Source: Paenibacillus athensensis
GTDB taxonomy: Bacteria > Bacillota > Bacilli > Paenibacillales > NBRC-103111
Assembly (NCBI RefSeq): GCF_004514475.2
Contig: NZ_MYFO02000002.1
Coordinates: forward strand, 434,001 to 498,000
Length of the DNA stretch: 64,000 nt
Direction of reading: 5' to 3'
This document shows positions 1 to 8,163 of the stretch, in pieces (within the stretch, counting starts at the first letter, position 1; each line of letters opens with the position of its first letter). Made by a program: the position numbers and the translations under genes. The notes beneath the pieces are model-generated. The model had not been told where the DNA came from and made no database searches. It saw only the letters and a program-made list of their open reading frames with translations.

Positions 1-211
1 GCATAGCGGGCTGGTCGTCATGACAAAGCGACTTTGCGAGTGAAAGGAGCACTGGCCGTGGCGTCCGCCTCCTCTGGCTTTTTTACATTGCATGTCCGTC
101 AGGCTGTCTGACCGCAAAATTTCACGCTCTGCTCCTTCCTGGCAGGAATTGCGCCTACGGGCATGGAACCTAGACACCAACTGCCTACTACCTGCATAGA
201 GGAGCGTTTGT

Positions 212-1126
212 GTGAACAAAAATGAGCGGCTGCGCCAGCATATGATCATGCCCGACTATTCATTTCCGATTAAAATGTACCGTTTTACCTGCGAGCAGCT
301 GCAGTTTGTCCTGTTCGAGCCGCACTGGCACGAGCATATCGAGCTGCTGTATTTCGTTCGCGGCAGCGCCCGGGTGGAATGCGGCTCGGCCACGTATGAC
401 GTGCAGGGCGGCGATGTAATCGTGATCAACAGCAACGAGCTGCACAACGGGGTGTGTACGTCAACGGATCTGATTTATTATGTGCTGATTTTTGATCCTG
501 CGCTGCTGCACAGCTCCAGCGTTGATGCGATTGAGACGAAATACATGATCCCGATTACGCAAAATCGGATTCTGTTCCGCAATCATATCGTTGGCGACCC
601 GCCGTTTGGCCTATGCATCGAAGAGATTGCCGAAGAGATCAAAAGCAAGAGTGAAGGCTATGAGCTGGCAATCAAATCGCATCTCTACAAGCTGATGACC
701 TTGCTGATCCGGCGGTACATCGCCTCCTCCAGTGATCTGGACAGCTATCGACTGCAGCTTCAACGCATGAAGCAGCTGGAGCCGGTGCTGCGCTACATCG
801 ACGAGCATTATAACGAGCCGCTTTCGGTGGACCACATGGCGGAGCTGGCTGGAATCAGCCGGTTTCATTTTAGCCGCGTGTTTAAAAAGCTGACCGATAA
901 AACGCTGACGGAATACGTGCATTTCATCCGGATCAACCGCTCGGCCGATCTGCTGCGCAAAACGCAGATGACGGTTTCCGAGGTGGCGCTGCGCGTCGGG
1001 TACAACGATATTTATTATTTTAGCCGCACGTTCAAAAAGCTGAAAAACGCCTCTCCGACAGAATGGCGCAATTTTGTCCCCGACCCGGCCAATCGGGTGG
1101 GCGACGAGGATGTAGAGGCGCTGTAA
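212..1126 (+). CDS. AraC-family transcriptional regulator with N-terminal cupin domain
   Basis: This is a one-component DNA-binding regulator of 304 residues, the usual length for a cupin-AraC protein. Residues about 20-160 look like an AraC-type ligand-binding cupin (HWHEHIELLYFVRG, then GGDVIVINSNELH). Residues about 195-295 hold the double helix-turn-helix, with the hallmark second-helix pattern AELAGISRFHFSRVFKK and the C-terminal ALRVGYNDIYYFSRTFKK signature. The GTG start at 212 follows an AGAGGAG ribosome binding site at about 198-204. It is convergent with the secreted glucanase gene, so the two do not share a promoter. A sugar-type ligand is typical of this subfamily, but neither ligand nor targets can be read from the sequence. 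Confidence 0.9.
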   Translation: MNKNERLRQHMIMPDYSFPIKMYRFTCEQLQFVLFEPHWHEHIELLYFVRGSARVECGSATYDVQGGDVIVINSNELHNGVCTSTDLIYYVLIFDPALLHSSSVDAIETKYMIPITQNRILFRNHIVGDPPFGLCIEEIAEEIKSKSEGYELAIKSHLYKLMTLLIRRYIASSSDLDSYRLQLQRMKQLEPVLRYIDEHYNEPLSVDHMAELAGISRFHFSRVFKKLTDKTLTEYVHFIRINRSADLLRKTQMTVSEVALRVGYNDIYYFSRTFKKLKNASPTEWRNFVPDPANRVGDEDVEAL

Positions 1127-1130
1127 AAAC

Positions 1131-1173
1131 AAAAGCTCCGAATTCGCCGGGTGGCGGAATTCGGAGCTTTTTT
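1131..1173. terminator. Bidirectional intrinsic terminator
   Basis: A perfect 12-bp stem (AGCTCCGAATTC at 1134-1145 with its complement at 1157-1168) carries an A-run before it and a T-run after it. It can therefore terminate both the AraC gene (plus) and the convergent glucanase gene (minus). Confidence 0.9.
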
Positions 1174-1211
1174 GGCCGCTATGATGGCAACTATGCTGCG
1201 GCGGCGCGGGA

Positions 1212-3923
1212 TTAATAAATTTGCAGCTCGGACACCTGACCGGAGGTGGCTCCGCTGTTGGCGGTAAACTGCACCCGAATGTGACGGGTACTGGTAGCAG
1301 CAAATGTAATCGTCACGGTATTGGCGTTCGGATTAAACGTATAGGTGGCCGACGGCACGATCGTCGTGTAGCTGGAGCCGTCGCTACTGCCGAGAATCGA
1401 AAGCGTCTGCGTTCTGGAGCCCCAACCGACAGGCAGCTGCAGGACGACCTTGCTGACCGTTTGGACGCTGCCCAGATTGACGTTCAGCCAGCTCGGGTAC
1501 GCATTGGCTGCGCCTTCCCAATAGGTTGTTTGATTGCCGTCATTGGCGTTGCTTGCGCCGTAGACTTGCGTGTGGCTGCTTTCTGTGATTGTTTTGCCCA
1601 GCGCCAGGTTAGTAGTGCCCGGGGTTGGTGTTGGTGTTGGCGTCGGTGTTGCAGTTGGTGCAGGCGTTGGTGTCGGCGTCGGCGTTGGAGTTGGAGTTGG
1701 AGTTGGCGTCGAAGAGCCACCGCCGGACACGGTCAGGTTATCGATATTGACCACACCGGAAGCCGAAGATTCGTATTTGTAAGCGATGGTGTTGCTGCCT
1801 GCTTGCAAGGCGAGCGTTTCGCTTTTCGTACTCCAGGTATCCCAGTTGGCCAGGTTGGCGAGCGTTGTCGTTTTCACTTTGGCGCCGTTGACAAAAATGC
1901 TCAGCGTCTGGGCCGCGCCGTTGGAGTTGCCGAATTTCAGCGTTGCTGTATAATTGCCGGCCGCGGCGGCATTAACGTTAAATTGCGTTGTTGCGCCGAC
2001 GTTCCAGTAGCCGTCTACGAAGCCGCTGCCTGTATAGCCTGGATGATCGTTATTGTATTTGGCCCCGCCGGACAATGCCGCCGATTCCGCTTCATAGGTG
2101 CTGCTGCCGCCCGGAGCCGGCGTTGGCGTCGGTGTTGGCGTAGGAGTAGGCGTAGCCGTCGGCGACGTGCTGCCGGCCCAGCCGCTGTTGCCGGAACCGA
2201 CATTGATCGTAAAGCCGCCGGATTGGTCGGACCAGCCGCCAGACGGCGTATTGCTTGTCGACGTGTTGCTGATGGTCGCGTTACCATTGGCACCGGACAT
2301 TTCGACGATGCCGTAGCCCTGACCGCGCAGACCGGTCCGGTTGATGTTAACTTGATCGATGGCGATGCCGGTCATGCTGCTGCCGGCGCTTTGGAACTGA
2401 ATGCCATTAGAGATCGTGTCGGTAATGTTCAGGTTGTTGACGTTGACGCTGCTGACCGGGAAGTTCTGTCCGACGAATTGCAGAGCGCCGCGCCAGCTCC
2501 AGCCGTGGTCGTTGCCGCCTGCGCGGATGATATCATTGCGCTGCACAGTCGTTGTACCGCTGAAGCCGCGGCCCGGGAACGTGCTGCTGACGAGCACGCC
2601 GGCGCCGTAAGGGATGTCCTGGAACACGCTGTCTTCGACGCGGTTGCTTTCTCCGCCGTAAACCGAAGCGCCGTGCGCGAGCCAAGGCGTCTGTACGGTG
2701 ACGTGCGAGATTACGTTGAGTCCCGGAGCATTGCTTTCCGCTTGGTACGTGGCCGGCCAGAAGGCAAAGGCATCGTCGCCGGTGTTGCGGGCGGTGGAAT
2801 TGTAGATGGTCGTGTTTCTCATGCCGACACAGGCGTTGATGCCGTCCGCAATCGTGTTGCGCAGGCGCATGCCTTCAAAGCGCATGCCGTAGGAGTTCGT
2901 GACCCAAGCGCCAACCTTGGTATGCTCGACCCAGATGTTGCGGACCAGCGAGTTGGTGCCGAACGAGCCGACAATGCCGTCGTTGGCTTCATCGTCGTTG
3001 CGGTACGTGAGCTTGCCGATGATGGCAAAATCGGACAAGGTCACGTTGCTGCCGACCCCGTTTATGCGGATACGGTTGGCGTCAGTATAGTTGTTATCCC
3101 CGATGAACGTCGTGTGCCACATGCCGGCGCCCTGAATGGTCACGTCGCTGACATTAATCGTGCCGCGCAGATTGTAGTCGCCGGGCGGGAGCCAGACCGT
3201 TTTGCCTTGCGATTTGGCGGCGTTGATCGTATTGATCAGCGCGCCGGTATCGTCGCCGCCGTCGCCTGAGACTGCGCCATAGCTGGTAATGGACAGCGAG
3301 TTGGAAGGCTGGGAAAGAGCGGGAGCCACATTTTCCAAATCGACAAAATCGATGGTGTAGTAGGCGGCGCCGTCGCCGGAATCTTTTTGCAGCTTGATCA
3401 CATCGCCGGGATTGATCGTGCCGAGCTTCACGCGGGCTTCATCGTAAAAGTTGCGGGGCGAGCCGCTGCTTGGGCTGTTCGACCACGGATATGCGCCATA
3501 CAGCTTGGAGTATTTGGAAGTGACGTTGATCTTTTGTACAAATGTGCCGTTTTTGTACAGGCTGATTGTCGAATCCTGACCGCCTCCACCGGAGGAATCC
3601 GGGATGCTGTAGCGAACGACCAGCGAGTTGGCCGTGCTGTTGGCGGTGAATTGCACGTATTTGCCGCTGGCGTCGAGCTTGACCGCCTTTTGGCCGGAGG
3701 CTTCCGTTTCCTCATTGTAAGGATCGTATTTGGGCCCGATGACGGTACCGTTGGTGCTCATGTTTTCCGCTTCATACGTGGTCCACGGAATTTCCGCGCC
3801 GCGCGATGGTACGGCGGCTTGCGCATTCTGGACGGGTACGATGGCTGCAGGCAGCATACCGGCCAATAAAGCCAGCGGCATCACATAACGCGTCGCTTGT
3901 TTGACGTGCAGTTTTTTCAACAT
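1212..3923 (-). CDS. Secreted multidomain glycoside hydrolase, GH87-like alpha-1,3-glucanase (mutanase)
   Basis: This 903-residue extracellular enzyme probably hydrolyses alpha-1,3-glucan of fungal walls or biofilms. A signal peptide (residues 1-36, cleavage after AQA) is followed by a CBM6-like beta-sandwich (about 48-200, TTYEAENMS), a right-handed beta-helix catalytic domain (about 205-580), a TP-repeat linker, a CBM35-like module (about 607-735, STYEAESAALSGG), a second long TP linker, and a discoidin/CBM32 domain (about 775-903, NLALGKTITESS). Asp360 (in IADGIN) and the pair Asp383-Asp384 (in NTGDDAFAFW) have the 23-residue spacing I recall for the three catalytic aspartates of GH87 enzymes. 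This is why GH87 is preferred over a generic pectate-lyase-fold protein. The start has a clear AAGGAGG site. Two cre-like sites upstream suggest carbon catabolite control. Confidence 0.8.
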   Translation of the reverse strand: MLKKLHVKQATRYVMPLALLAGMLPAAIVPVQNAQAAVPSRGAEIPWTTYEAENMSTNGTVIGPKYDPYNEETEASGQKAVKLDASGKYVQFTANSTANSLVVRYSIPDSSGGGGQDSTISLYKNGTFVQKINVTSKYSKLYGAYPWSNSPSSGSPRNFYDEARVKLGTINPGDVIKLQKDSGDGAAYYTIDFVDLENVAPALSQPSNSLSITSYGAVSGDGGDDTGALINTINAAKSQGKTVWLPPGDYNLRGTINVSDVTIQGAGMWHTTFIGDNNYTDANRIRINGVGSNVTLSDFAIIGKLTYRNDDEANDGIVGSFGTNSLVRNIWVEHTKVGAWVTNSYGMRFEGMRLRNTIADGINACVGMRNTTIYNSTARNTGDDAFAFWPATYQAESNAPGLNVISHVTVQTPWLAHGASVYGGESNRVEDSVFQDIPYGAGVLVSSTFPGRGFSGTTTVQRNDIIRAGGNDHGWSWRGALQFVGQNFPVSSVNVNNLNITDTISNGIQFQSAGSSMTGIAIDQVNINRTGLRGQGYGIVEMSGANGNATISNTSTSNTPSGGWSDQSGGFTINVGSGNSGWAGSTSPTATPTPTPTPTPTPAPGGSSTYEAESAALSGGAKYNNDHPGYTGSGFVDGYWNVGATTQFNVNAAAAGNYTATLKFGNSNGAAQTLSIFVNGAKVKTTTLANLANWDTWSTKSETLALQAGSNTIAYKYESSASGVVNIDNLTVSGGGSSTPTPTPTPTPTPTPTPAPTATPTPTPTPTPGTTNLALGKTITESSHTQVYGASNANDGNQTTYWEGAANAYPSWLNVNLGSVQTVSKVVLQLPVGWGSRTQTLSILGSSDGSSYTTIVPSATYTFNPNANTVTITFAATSTRHIRVQFTANSGATSGQVSELQIY
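1621..1709 (-). repeat. Threonine-proline linker minisatellite
   Basis: A degenerate 6-bp repeat on the minus strand (variants of ACNCCN) encodes a run of Thr-Pro dipeptides between the CBM35-like and discoidin modules of the glucanase. Such TP linkers are flexible, protease-resistant spacers in secreted glycanases. Confidence 0.85.
2116..2158 (-). repeat. Second threonine-proline linker repeat
   Basis: A shorter copy of the same hexanucleotide repeat encodes the TP linker between the beta-helix catalytic domain and the CBM35-like module. Confidence 0.8.
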
Positions 3924-3972
3924 GTAGGGTCAGCCTCCTTATGTACTTGTGACTCGTGTGCTGCCGACAAAA

Positions 3973-3986
3973 TGGAACCGTTTACA
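3973..3986. promoter_or_regulatory. cre-like catabolite control site upstream of the glucanase
   Basis: TGGAACCGTTTACA matches the CcpA operator consensus TGWAANCGNTNWCA at all but one defined position. It lies 50 bp upstream of the glucanase start, where CcpA would repress a polysaccharide-degrading gene. A weaker relative is at 4070-4083. The rest of the 3924-4348 gap holds only these sites and the helicase promoter. Confidence 0.55.
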
Positions 3987-4069
3987 TGATTCAGGCACAG
4001 TGGGCTTGAAGCAGCGCCACTTGTAGAATCTACCTCTTGATCATACAGTCCCAGACGGGAAATGATCCA

Positions 4070-4083
4070 TGAAAGCGCTTGCT
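4070..4083. promoter_or_regulatory. Second, weaker cre-like site
   Basis: TGAAAGCGCTTGCT resembles the palindromic cre core (GAAAGCGCTT) with two mismatches to consensus. It is about 147 bp upstream of the glucanase start. It could act with the first site or be chance. Confidence 0.35.
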
Positions 4084-4291
4084 AAATGTTTGTACAATTA
4101 TGCTATCCAACGGCGGAAAACGATTTATTTCGACAAGTTTTGCGGGTATATCGATGCAGAAGCGTAGGACTTGGGGCAGGGAAGAAGCGGATTAACCGGG
4201 CAGTAGCCGACCGTAGTGCAGGGGAGCGGTATCTTCTTTTTTTTCCTTTTCTATGGTATCCTTATACGTCGCGACTTTGATCTGGCAGGCC

Positions 4292-4320
4292 TTGTCGATG
4301 TTCGCTTCAGCAGATACAAT
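4292..4320 (+). promoter_or_regulatory. Sigma-A-type promoter of the DEAD-box helicase gene
   Basis: TTGTCG (4292-4297), a 17-bp spacer and TACAAT (4315-4320) form a good vegetative promoter. It is 28 bp upstream of the ATG and gives a short leader. Confidence 0.65.
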
Positions 4321-4348
4321 CAAACGCTTATATATAAAGGGAGATTCT

Positions 4349-5947
4349 ATGAACTTTCAAGACTTAAAGCTGGCTCCGGCCATTCTCAAGGCGCTGGACA
4401 AAGAACAATATACCCGGCCGACGCCAATTCAGGAACAGGCGATTCCCCCCGTATTGGAGGGCAGGGATCTGCTCGGCTGCGCGCAGACGGGCACCGGCAA
4501 AACGGCGGCTTTTGCGCTGCCGATTATTCACCGGCTGCTTGCACAGCCGGCCAAGCCTCGCGGACCGCGCCGCATCCGGTCGCTGATTGTGACGCCGACG
4601 CGCGAGCTGGCGATTCAAATTATGGAGAACGTGCAGGCGTACGCCCAATTCACCGACCTGCGCTGCGTCGCCATTGTCGGCGGCGTTTCGCAAAGAGCGC
4701 AGGAAATGGAGCTGGCTAAAGGCACCGACCTGCTGGTCGCTACGCCGGGACGGCTGCTGGATCTGATGCATCAGCAACACGTCGATGTGCAGCATGTGCA
4801 GATGTTCGTGCTCGACGAAGCCGATCGTATGCTCGATATGGGCTTTATTCACGATGTGAAAAAAATTATTGCCAAGCTGCCTCCGAAAAAGCAAACGCTG
4901 CTGTTCTCAGCCACCATGCCGCCGGAAATCGCCAAGCTCGTCGAAAGCCTGCTGGTCGAGCCGGTTTATGTGGAAATTACGCCGGTGTCGTCGACGGCGG
5001 AGCGGATCGAGCAGTCGCTGTATTTTGTCGACAAGGAAAACAAGCAAAATTTGTTGACCTATCTGCTGCAAAAGCACGCGATATCTTCCGCGCTCGTTTT
5101 CACCCGCACGAAACACGGCGCAGACCGCGTCGCGCGCGGGCTGACTAAAGCGAATATTACCGCGCAGGCGATTCACGGCAACAAGTCGCAAAACGCCAGA
5201 CAAGCAGCGCTGAACAATTTCAAAAGCGGCGCGACCCGTGTGCTTGTTGCGACGGATATTGCTGCGCGCGGCATCGATATTGACGAGCTGCCGTACGTGA
5301 TCAACTTCAACCTGCCGAATATCCCCGAAACGTATGTTCACCGGATCGGGCGGACAGGTCGGGCAGGGATGAGCGGCACGGCCATTTCGTTCTGCGAGGC
5401 CGAGGAGCTGCCGTATTTGAAGGATATCGAGAAGCTGATCAAAAAAACGGTGCCGCGCGTTGAGGATCATCCGTATCCGATGCAACTCGCTGTGCCGCCG
5501 CAAGCGGCAGCTGCGCCGGTGCCGGCCCGCGCCAACGACGGCGGGCGCGGAGTGCGCCAGGGCGGCGGAGCGGGCCGAGGCGGCGAAGCGCGCCAGGGCG
5601 GCGAAGCGCGCCAGGGCGGCGAAGCGCGTCAGGGCGGCGGAGCGCGTCAAGGCGGCGAAGCGCGTCGAGGCGGCGAAGCGCGCCAGGGCGGCGAAGCGCG
5701 TCAGGGCGGCGGAGCGCGTCAAGGCGGCGGAGCGCGTCAGGGAGGCGGAGCGCGTCAAGGCGGCGAAGCGCGCCAGGGCGGCGAAGCGCGTCAGGGCGGC
5801 GGGAGCCAGCGAGGCGCGCAAGCCGGTTCGGCGCGGACTGCCGTCGCAGCACCGCGCGCAGCCGCGGCTGCGCAGCCGTCCGGCGACGACCAGCCGCCTA
5901 AGCGGAAGCGCCGCCGGCGTCGCCCGCAAAGCCCGGCCAACGTGTAA
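4349..5947 (+). CDS. DEAD-box ATP-dependent RNA helicase with hexapeptide-repeat basic tail
   Basis: This is a cytoplasmic RNA helicase of 532 residues. The conserved core (about 1-375) shows the Q motif (TPIQEQAIP), motif I (AQTGTGKT), Ia (PTRELA), Ib (TPGR), II (DEAD), III (SAT), V (RGID) and VI ([10 protein letters not shown]). After the core comes an unusual tail of about 14 copies of a hexapeptide, RQGGEA or RQGGGA, then an Ala-rich stretch and an Arg/Lys cluster (KRKRRRRRP). RGG-like basic tails usually bind RNA non-specifically and help the helicase associate with RNA or ribosomes. The ATG at 4349 is chosen because AAAGGGAG lies just upstream; earlier in-frame codons lack a site. Roles in cold growth or ribosome assembly are typical of the family but not shown here. 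Confidence 0.9.
   Translation: MNFQDLKLAPAILKALDKEQYTRPTPIQEQAIPPVLEGRDLLGCAQTGTGKTAAFALPIIHRLLAQPAKPRGPRRIRSLIVTPTRELAIQIMENVQAYAQFTDLRCVAIVGGVSQRAQEMELAKGTDLLVATPGRLLDLMHQQHVDVQHVQMFVLDEADRMLDMGFIHDVKKIIAKLPPKKQTLLFSATMPPEIAKLVESLLVEPVYVEITPVSSTAERIEQSLYFVDKENKQNLLTYLLQKHAISSALVFTRTKHGADRVARGLTKANITAQAIHGNKSQNARQAALNNFKSGATRVLVATDIAARGIDIDELPYVINFNLPNIPETYVHRIGRTGRAGMSGTAISFCEAEELPYLKDIEKLIKKTVPRVEDHPYPMQLAVPPQAAAAPVPARANDGGRGVRQGGGAGRGGEARQGGEARQGGEARQGGGARQGGEARRGGEARQGGEARQGGGARQGGGARQGGGARQGGEARQGGEARQGGGSQRGAQAGSARTAVAAPRAAAAAQPSGDDQPPKRKRRRRRPQSPANV
5555..5802 (+). repeat. 18-bp tandem repeat encoding [12 protein letters not shown]
   Basis: About 14 consecutive 18-bp units of the type CGCCAGGGCGGCGAAGCG lie in frame inside the helicase gene. 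Units differ mainly at two positions (Glu or Gly codon; CGC or CGT for Arg). The near identity implies recent copy-number expansion and possible length variation between strains. Confidence 0.85.
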
Positions 5948-6010
5948 CGCCGTCGCGACGGGCTTTATAGAAGGCCAAGCGGCACAGAATCGCTTGGCTT
6001 TCCAAAACAA

Positions 6011-6067
6011 AAGGCTGTACCGACGTTTGCGGAGCTTATGCGCTCCCTTGCGTCAGTACAGCCTTTT
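6011..6067 (+). terminator. Intrinsic terminator after the helicase gene
   Basis: The arms AAGGCTGTAC (6011-6020) and GTACAGCCTT (6057 onward) enclose a loop and are followed by a T-run. A second hairpin without a T-run (GCCAAGCG/CGCTTGGC, 5976-6000) lies just before it. Confidence 0.8.
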
Positions 6068-6160
6068 TGGCTGTGCGCTCGTGCGCCTGCCGGAACTACA
6101 ACGGATTGGGACGTGGCTGAAAAGCAATGCATAGCAGCCCAAGTACAGCACGTCGATTTT

Positions 6161-6203
6161 ATATAGCTTTATTTTTATATAACTTTACAGACATATAACT
6201 AGA
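6161..6203. promoter_or_regulatory. Three phased direct repeats upstream of an ArsR gene
   Basis: ATATAGCTTTA (6161), ATATAACTTTA (6177) and ATATAACTAGA (6193) repeat with exactly 16-bp spacing just before the ArsR start at 6219. Phased repeats at this position suggest an operator array for the regulator itself. An AT-rich promoter by chance is the alternative. Confidence 0.5.
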
Positions 6204-6218
6204 TGGTAATATAAAAGC

Positions 6219-6554
6219 ATGATTAACGATAAACTATTTGAAGCATTGGCCGAGCCGCACCGGCGACAAATTCTTGACTACCTGCGACTCAAGGAGCGTA
6301 CCGTGGGTGAACTGGTAGAGCTGTTTGCGTTAAGCCAGCCGGGTATTTCCAAGCATTTGCGGATACTACGCGAAGCGGGGCTGGTCCGGATTCGCAAGGA
6401 AGCGCAAAAGCACATTTATGCGCTGAATGCCCGGCCGCTGCGGGACATCGATACGTGGTTCGAGCCGTACCGCGAATTTTGGTCGAACAAGCTGGACGAT
6501 CTGGAACGGCATCTGGACGAGCAAGCGGCCATTGATGCCAACAAACGCCATTAA
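6219..6554 (+). CDS. ArsR-family winged-helix repressor
   Basis: A 111-residue winged-helix regulator. Residues about 5-75 match the ArsR/SmtB fold (LFEALAEPHRRQILDYLRL, then LSQPGISKHLRILREAGLV recognition helix, then the RKEAQKHIYAL wing). The metal-binding Cys motif of ArsR/SmtB sensors (CVC in helix 3) is absent, so this belongs to the non-metal group that is commonly paired with SRPBCC proteins. It is 16 bp upstream of such a gene and probably co-transcribed. Its ribosome binding site is weak (AGATGG). Likely it autoregulates the pair through the repeats at 6161-6203. Confidence 0.85.
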   Translation: MINDKLFEALAEPHRRQILDYLRLKERTVGELVELFALSQPGISKHLRILREAGLVRIRKEAQKHIYALNARPLRDIDTWFEPYREFWSNKLDDLERHLDEQAAIDANKRH

Positions 6555-6570
6555 ACAAGGAGGGAAATCG

Positions 6571-7053
6571 ATGCTGGCGGTAATCGAGCGCGACGGGAAC
6601 GGGTATATCGCCCGTTTTGAGCGTCGTTACAAGCATGCCGTGGACAAGGTTTGGGCCGCGCTAACCGACAATGAACAGCTGGGTAAATGGTTCCCGGAGC
6701 TGAGCGTCGAGGATTTGCGTACGGGAGGGCGAATCCGTTTTGACATGCGCGACGGGACATTCGTCGATATGAATATTTTGGACTGTAAGCCGTTGAAAGC
6801 TCTGGAGTATACGTGGGGTTCCGACACCGTACGCTTCGAGCTGTATCCCGATGGCGCCGGCTGCCGACTGCTGCTGCTGGAGCGGTTGAACGGGCTGACC
6901 GACCATACGCCCAAGGATTTGGCCGGCTGGCACGTCTGCCTGGATGTAATTACGGTGATTCTCGACGGAAGCGAGCCGCAAGGGCGTAAAGCAAACTGGG
7001 AAATTCAATTTGCAGCCTATCAGCAGCTCTTGGCGGCTTATCGCCAGCTATGA
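6571..7053 (+). CDS. SRPBCC/AHSA1-family protein
   Basis: A 160-residue cytoplasmic protein of the START-like SRPBCC superfamily (activator of Hsp90 ATPase homologue 1-like). Conserved features are the N-terminal FERRYKHAVDKVWAALTDNEQLGKWF and the central FVDMNILDCKPLKALEYTW. These proteins form a hydrophobic cavity, and the ligand is unknown. The ATG at 6571 is preceded by AAGGAGGG. ArsR-SRPBCC pairs are common in Firmicutes, and a similar pair lies at 39045-39769 in this window. No enzymatic residues can be assigned. Confidence 0.85.
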   Translation: MLAVIERDGNGYIARFERRYKHAVDKVWAALTDNEQLGKWFPELSVEDLRTGGRIRFDMRDGTFVDMNILDCKPLKALEYTWGSDTVRFELYPDGAGCRLLLLERLNGLTDHTPKDLAGWHVCLDVITVILDGSEPQGRKANWEIQFAAYQQLLAAYRQL

Positions 7054-7100
7054 GGGGGGCGGGATTCATGTCCCGTCAGCGCCCGAGGCCGCATGAAGCA

Positions 7101-7138
7101 AGCTCCGGCACCTGATTTGCAGGTGCGGGGCTTTTTTT
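7101..7138 (+). terminator. Intrinsic terminator after the ArsR/SRPBCC pair
   Basis: GGCACCTG and CAGGTGC form the stem around an ATTTG loop, extended by flanking AGC/GCT pairs, and are followed by seven Ts. Confidence 0.8.
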
Positions 7139-7157
7139 AATTTCGCAAATACATTAA

Positions 7158-7179
7158 CCTATGTTATTATTACCATAGG
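7158..7179. promoter_or_regulatory. Inverted repeat, candidate PadR operator
   Basis: CCTATG (7158-7163) and CATAGG (7174-7179) are separated by 10 bp and lie 23 bp upstream of the PadR start. PadR regulators usually bind such short dyads in their own promoters. Confidence 0.5.
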
Positions 7180-7202
7180 ATACTGATAACGAGGTGAACG
7201 TG

Positions 7203-8120
7203 ATGTCGATTCATTTTGCGCTGCTGGGGCTGCTCAGCTGCCGACCGCTGACCGGGTACGATTTGAAAAAAATCATCCAGGAATCCCCGTTCATGTACTG
7301 GTCGGGCAACAACAATCAAATCTATAAAGCGCTGGTGGAGCTGCTTGACGAAGGACAGGTGACCTGCGAGGTACAGCAACAGGAAAGTGCACCGCCGAAA
7401 AAAGTGTACACGATCACATCTTCGGGCCTGTCCGAGCTGAAAAAGGGGGTGTTGGCCCCGCCCGAGCCGCCGGAAATGAAGAAAACCTTCCTGCTTCAGC
7501 TGGCTTGGTCCGATCTGCTGGATGCAGCCGAGTGGGAAGGCTTGTTGTCGGCTTATGAGCAGGAGGTCCGCATGCGCCTTTTACTGGGGCAGGAGCAGCG
7601 CCGCCGCGGCAGCGCGTTTGCTCCGGGCCGAACGCCGCGCGAGCAGCGGTTATGGTCAATGATTGACGACAATATCGAGGCATTTTATCGCCATGAATTA
7701 CAGTGGGTCCAGCAGCTGCGAGAGGAGTTTGGCAGTTCGGACAACAAGGAGGACAAGAAAATGAATGTGGAGCACAAGCAATATCAAGGCGCTGCGTATA
7801 TCGTCTATACACCCGAGGCCGCGCCGCTCGCGACCGAGCAAGATGTGCTCGACCTGATTGCCGTTTGCATGGAGACCGACGTATGGCGGGTTTTGCTGCC
7901 GGCTGAAGCGTTGGCCGACGATTTTTTCAAGCTGCGTACGGGGCTGGCCGGGTATATGCTGCAGAAATTCGCCAACTATCGGGTCAGAGGGGCTCTCGTA
8001 ATCACTGACGAGTCAAAGCTCAAGGGCAAAATGAAGGAGCTGGTCGCAGAGCTGAATCGCGGCGGCGAGTTCCGCGTCTTCAACGATCGGGGAGAAGCGG
8101 AGGTTTGGTTGGTGGGCTGA
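7203..8120 (+). CDS. PadR-family regulator fused to a DUF4180 domain
   Basis: A 305-residue fusion. Residues about 1-175 are a PadR regulator: winged helix (IHFALLGLLSCRPLTGYDLKK, with IYKALVELLDEGQV before the wing) and a C-terminal coiled dimerisation segment. Residues about 190-305 match DUF4180 (YQGAAYIVYTPEAAPLATEQDVLDLIAVC, LAGYMLQKFANYRVRGALVIT), a small domain of unknown function usually found alone. The ATG at 7203 is preferred over the upstream GTG because GAGG at 7191-7194 gives 8-bp spacing. The DUF4180 part may sense a signal that releases PadR from DNA; that is inference. Confidence 0.85.
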   Translation: MSIHFALLGLLSCRPLTGYDLKKIIQESPFMYWSGNNNQIYKALVELLDEGQVTCEVQQQESAPPKKVYTITSSGLSELKKGVLAPPEPPEMKKTFLLQLAWSDLLDAAEWEGLLSAYEQEVRMRLLLGQEQRRRGSAFAPGRTPREQRLWSMIDDNIEAFYRHELQWVQQLREEFGSSDNKEDKKMNVEHKQYQGAAYIVYTPEAAPLATEQDVLDLIAVCMETDVWRVLLPAEALADDFFKLRTGLAGYMLQKFANYRVRGALVITDESKLKGKMKELVAELNRGGEFRVFNDRGEAEVWLVG

Positions 8121-8163
8121 GAGTACAGCACCCGCTTCATTGAAGAAACGTCGGTTCACGTTA

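Noticed and set aside
1221-3269. 682-codon open frame on plus, antisense to the glucanase
   Set aside because: A GC-rich shadow frame with Arg/Ala/Val-rich unstructured translation, no ribosome binding site and no domain.
4086-4280. 64-codon frame upstream of the helicase gene
   Set aside because: No ribosome binding site, and its region is better explained by the promoter and operators.
5555-5802. CRISPR-like array
   Set aside because: Units are contiguous without spacers and lie in frame within the helicase coding sequence.
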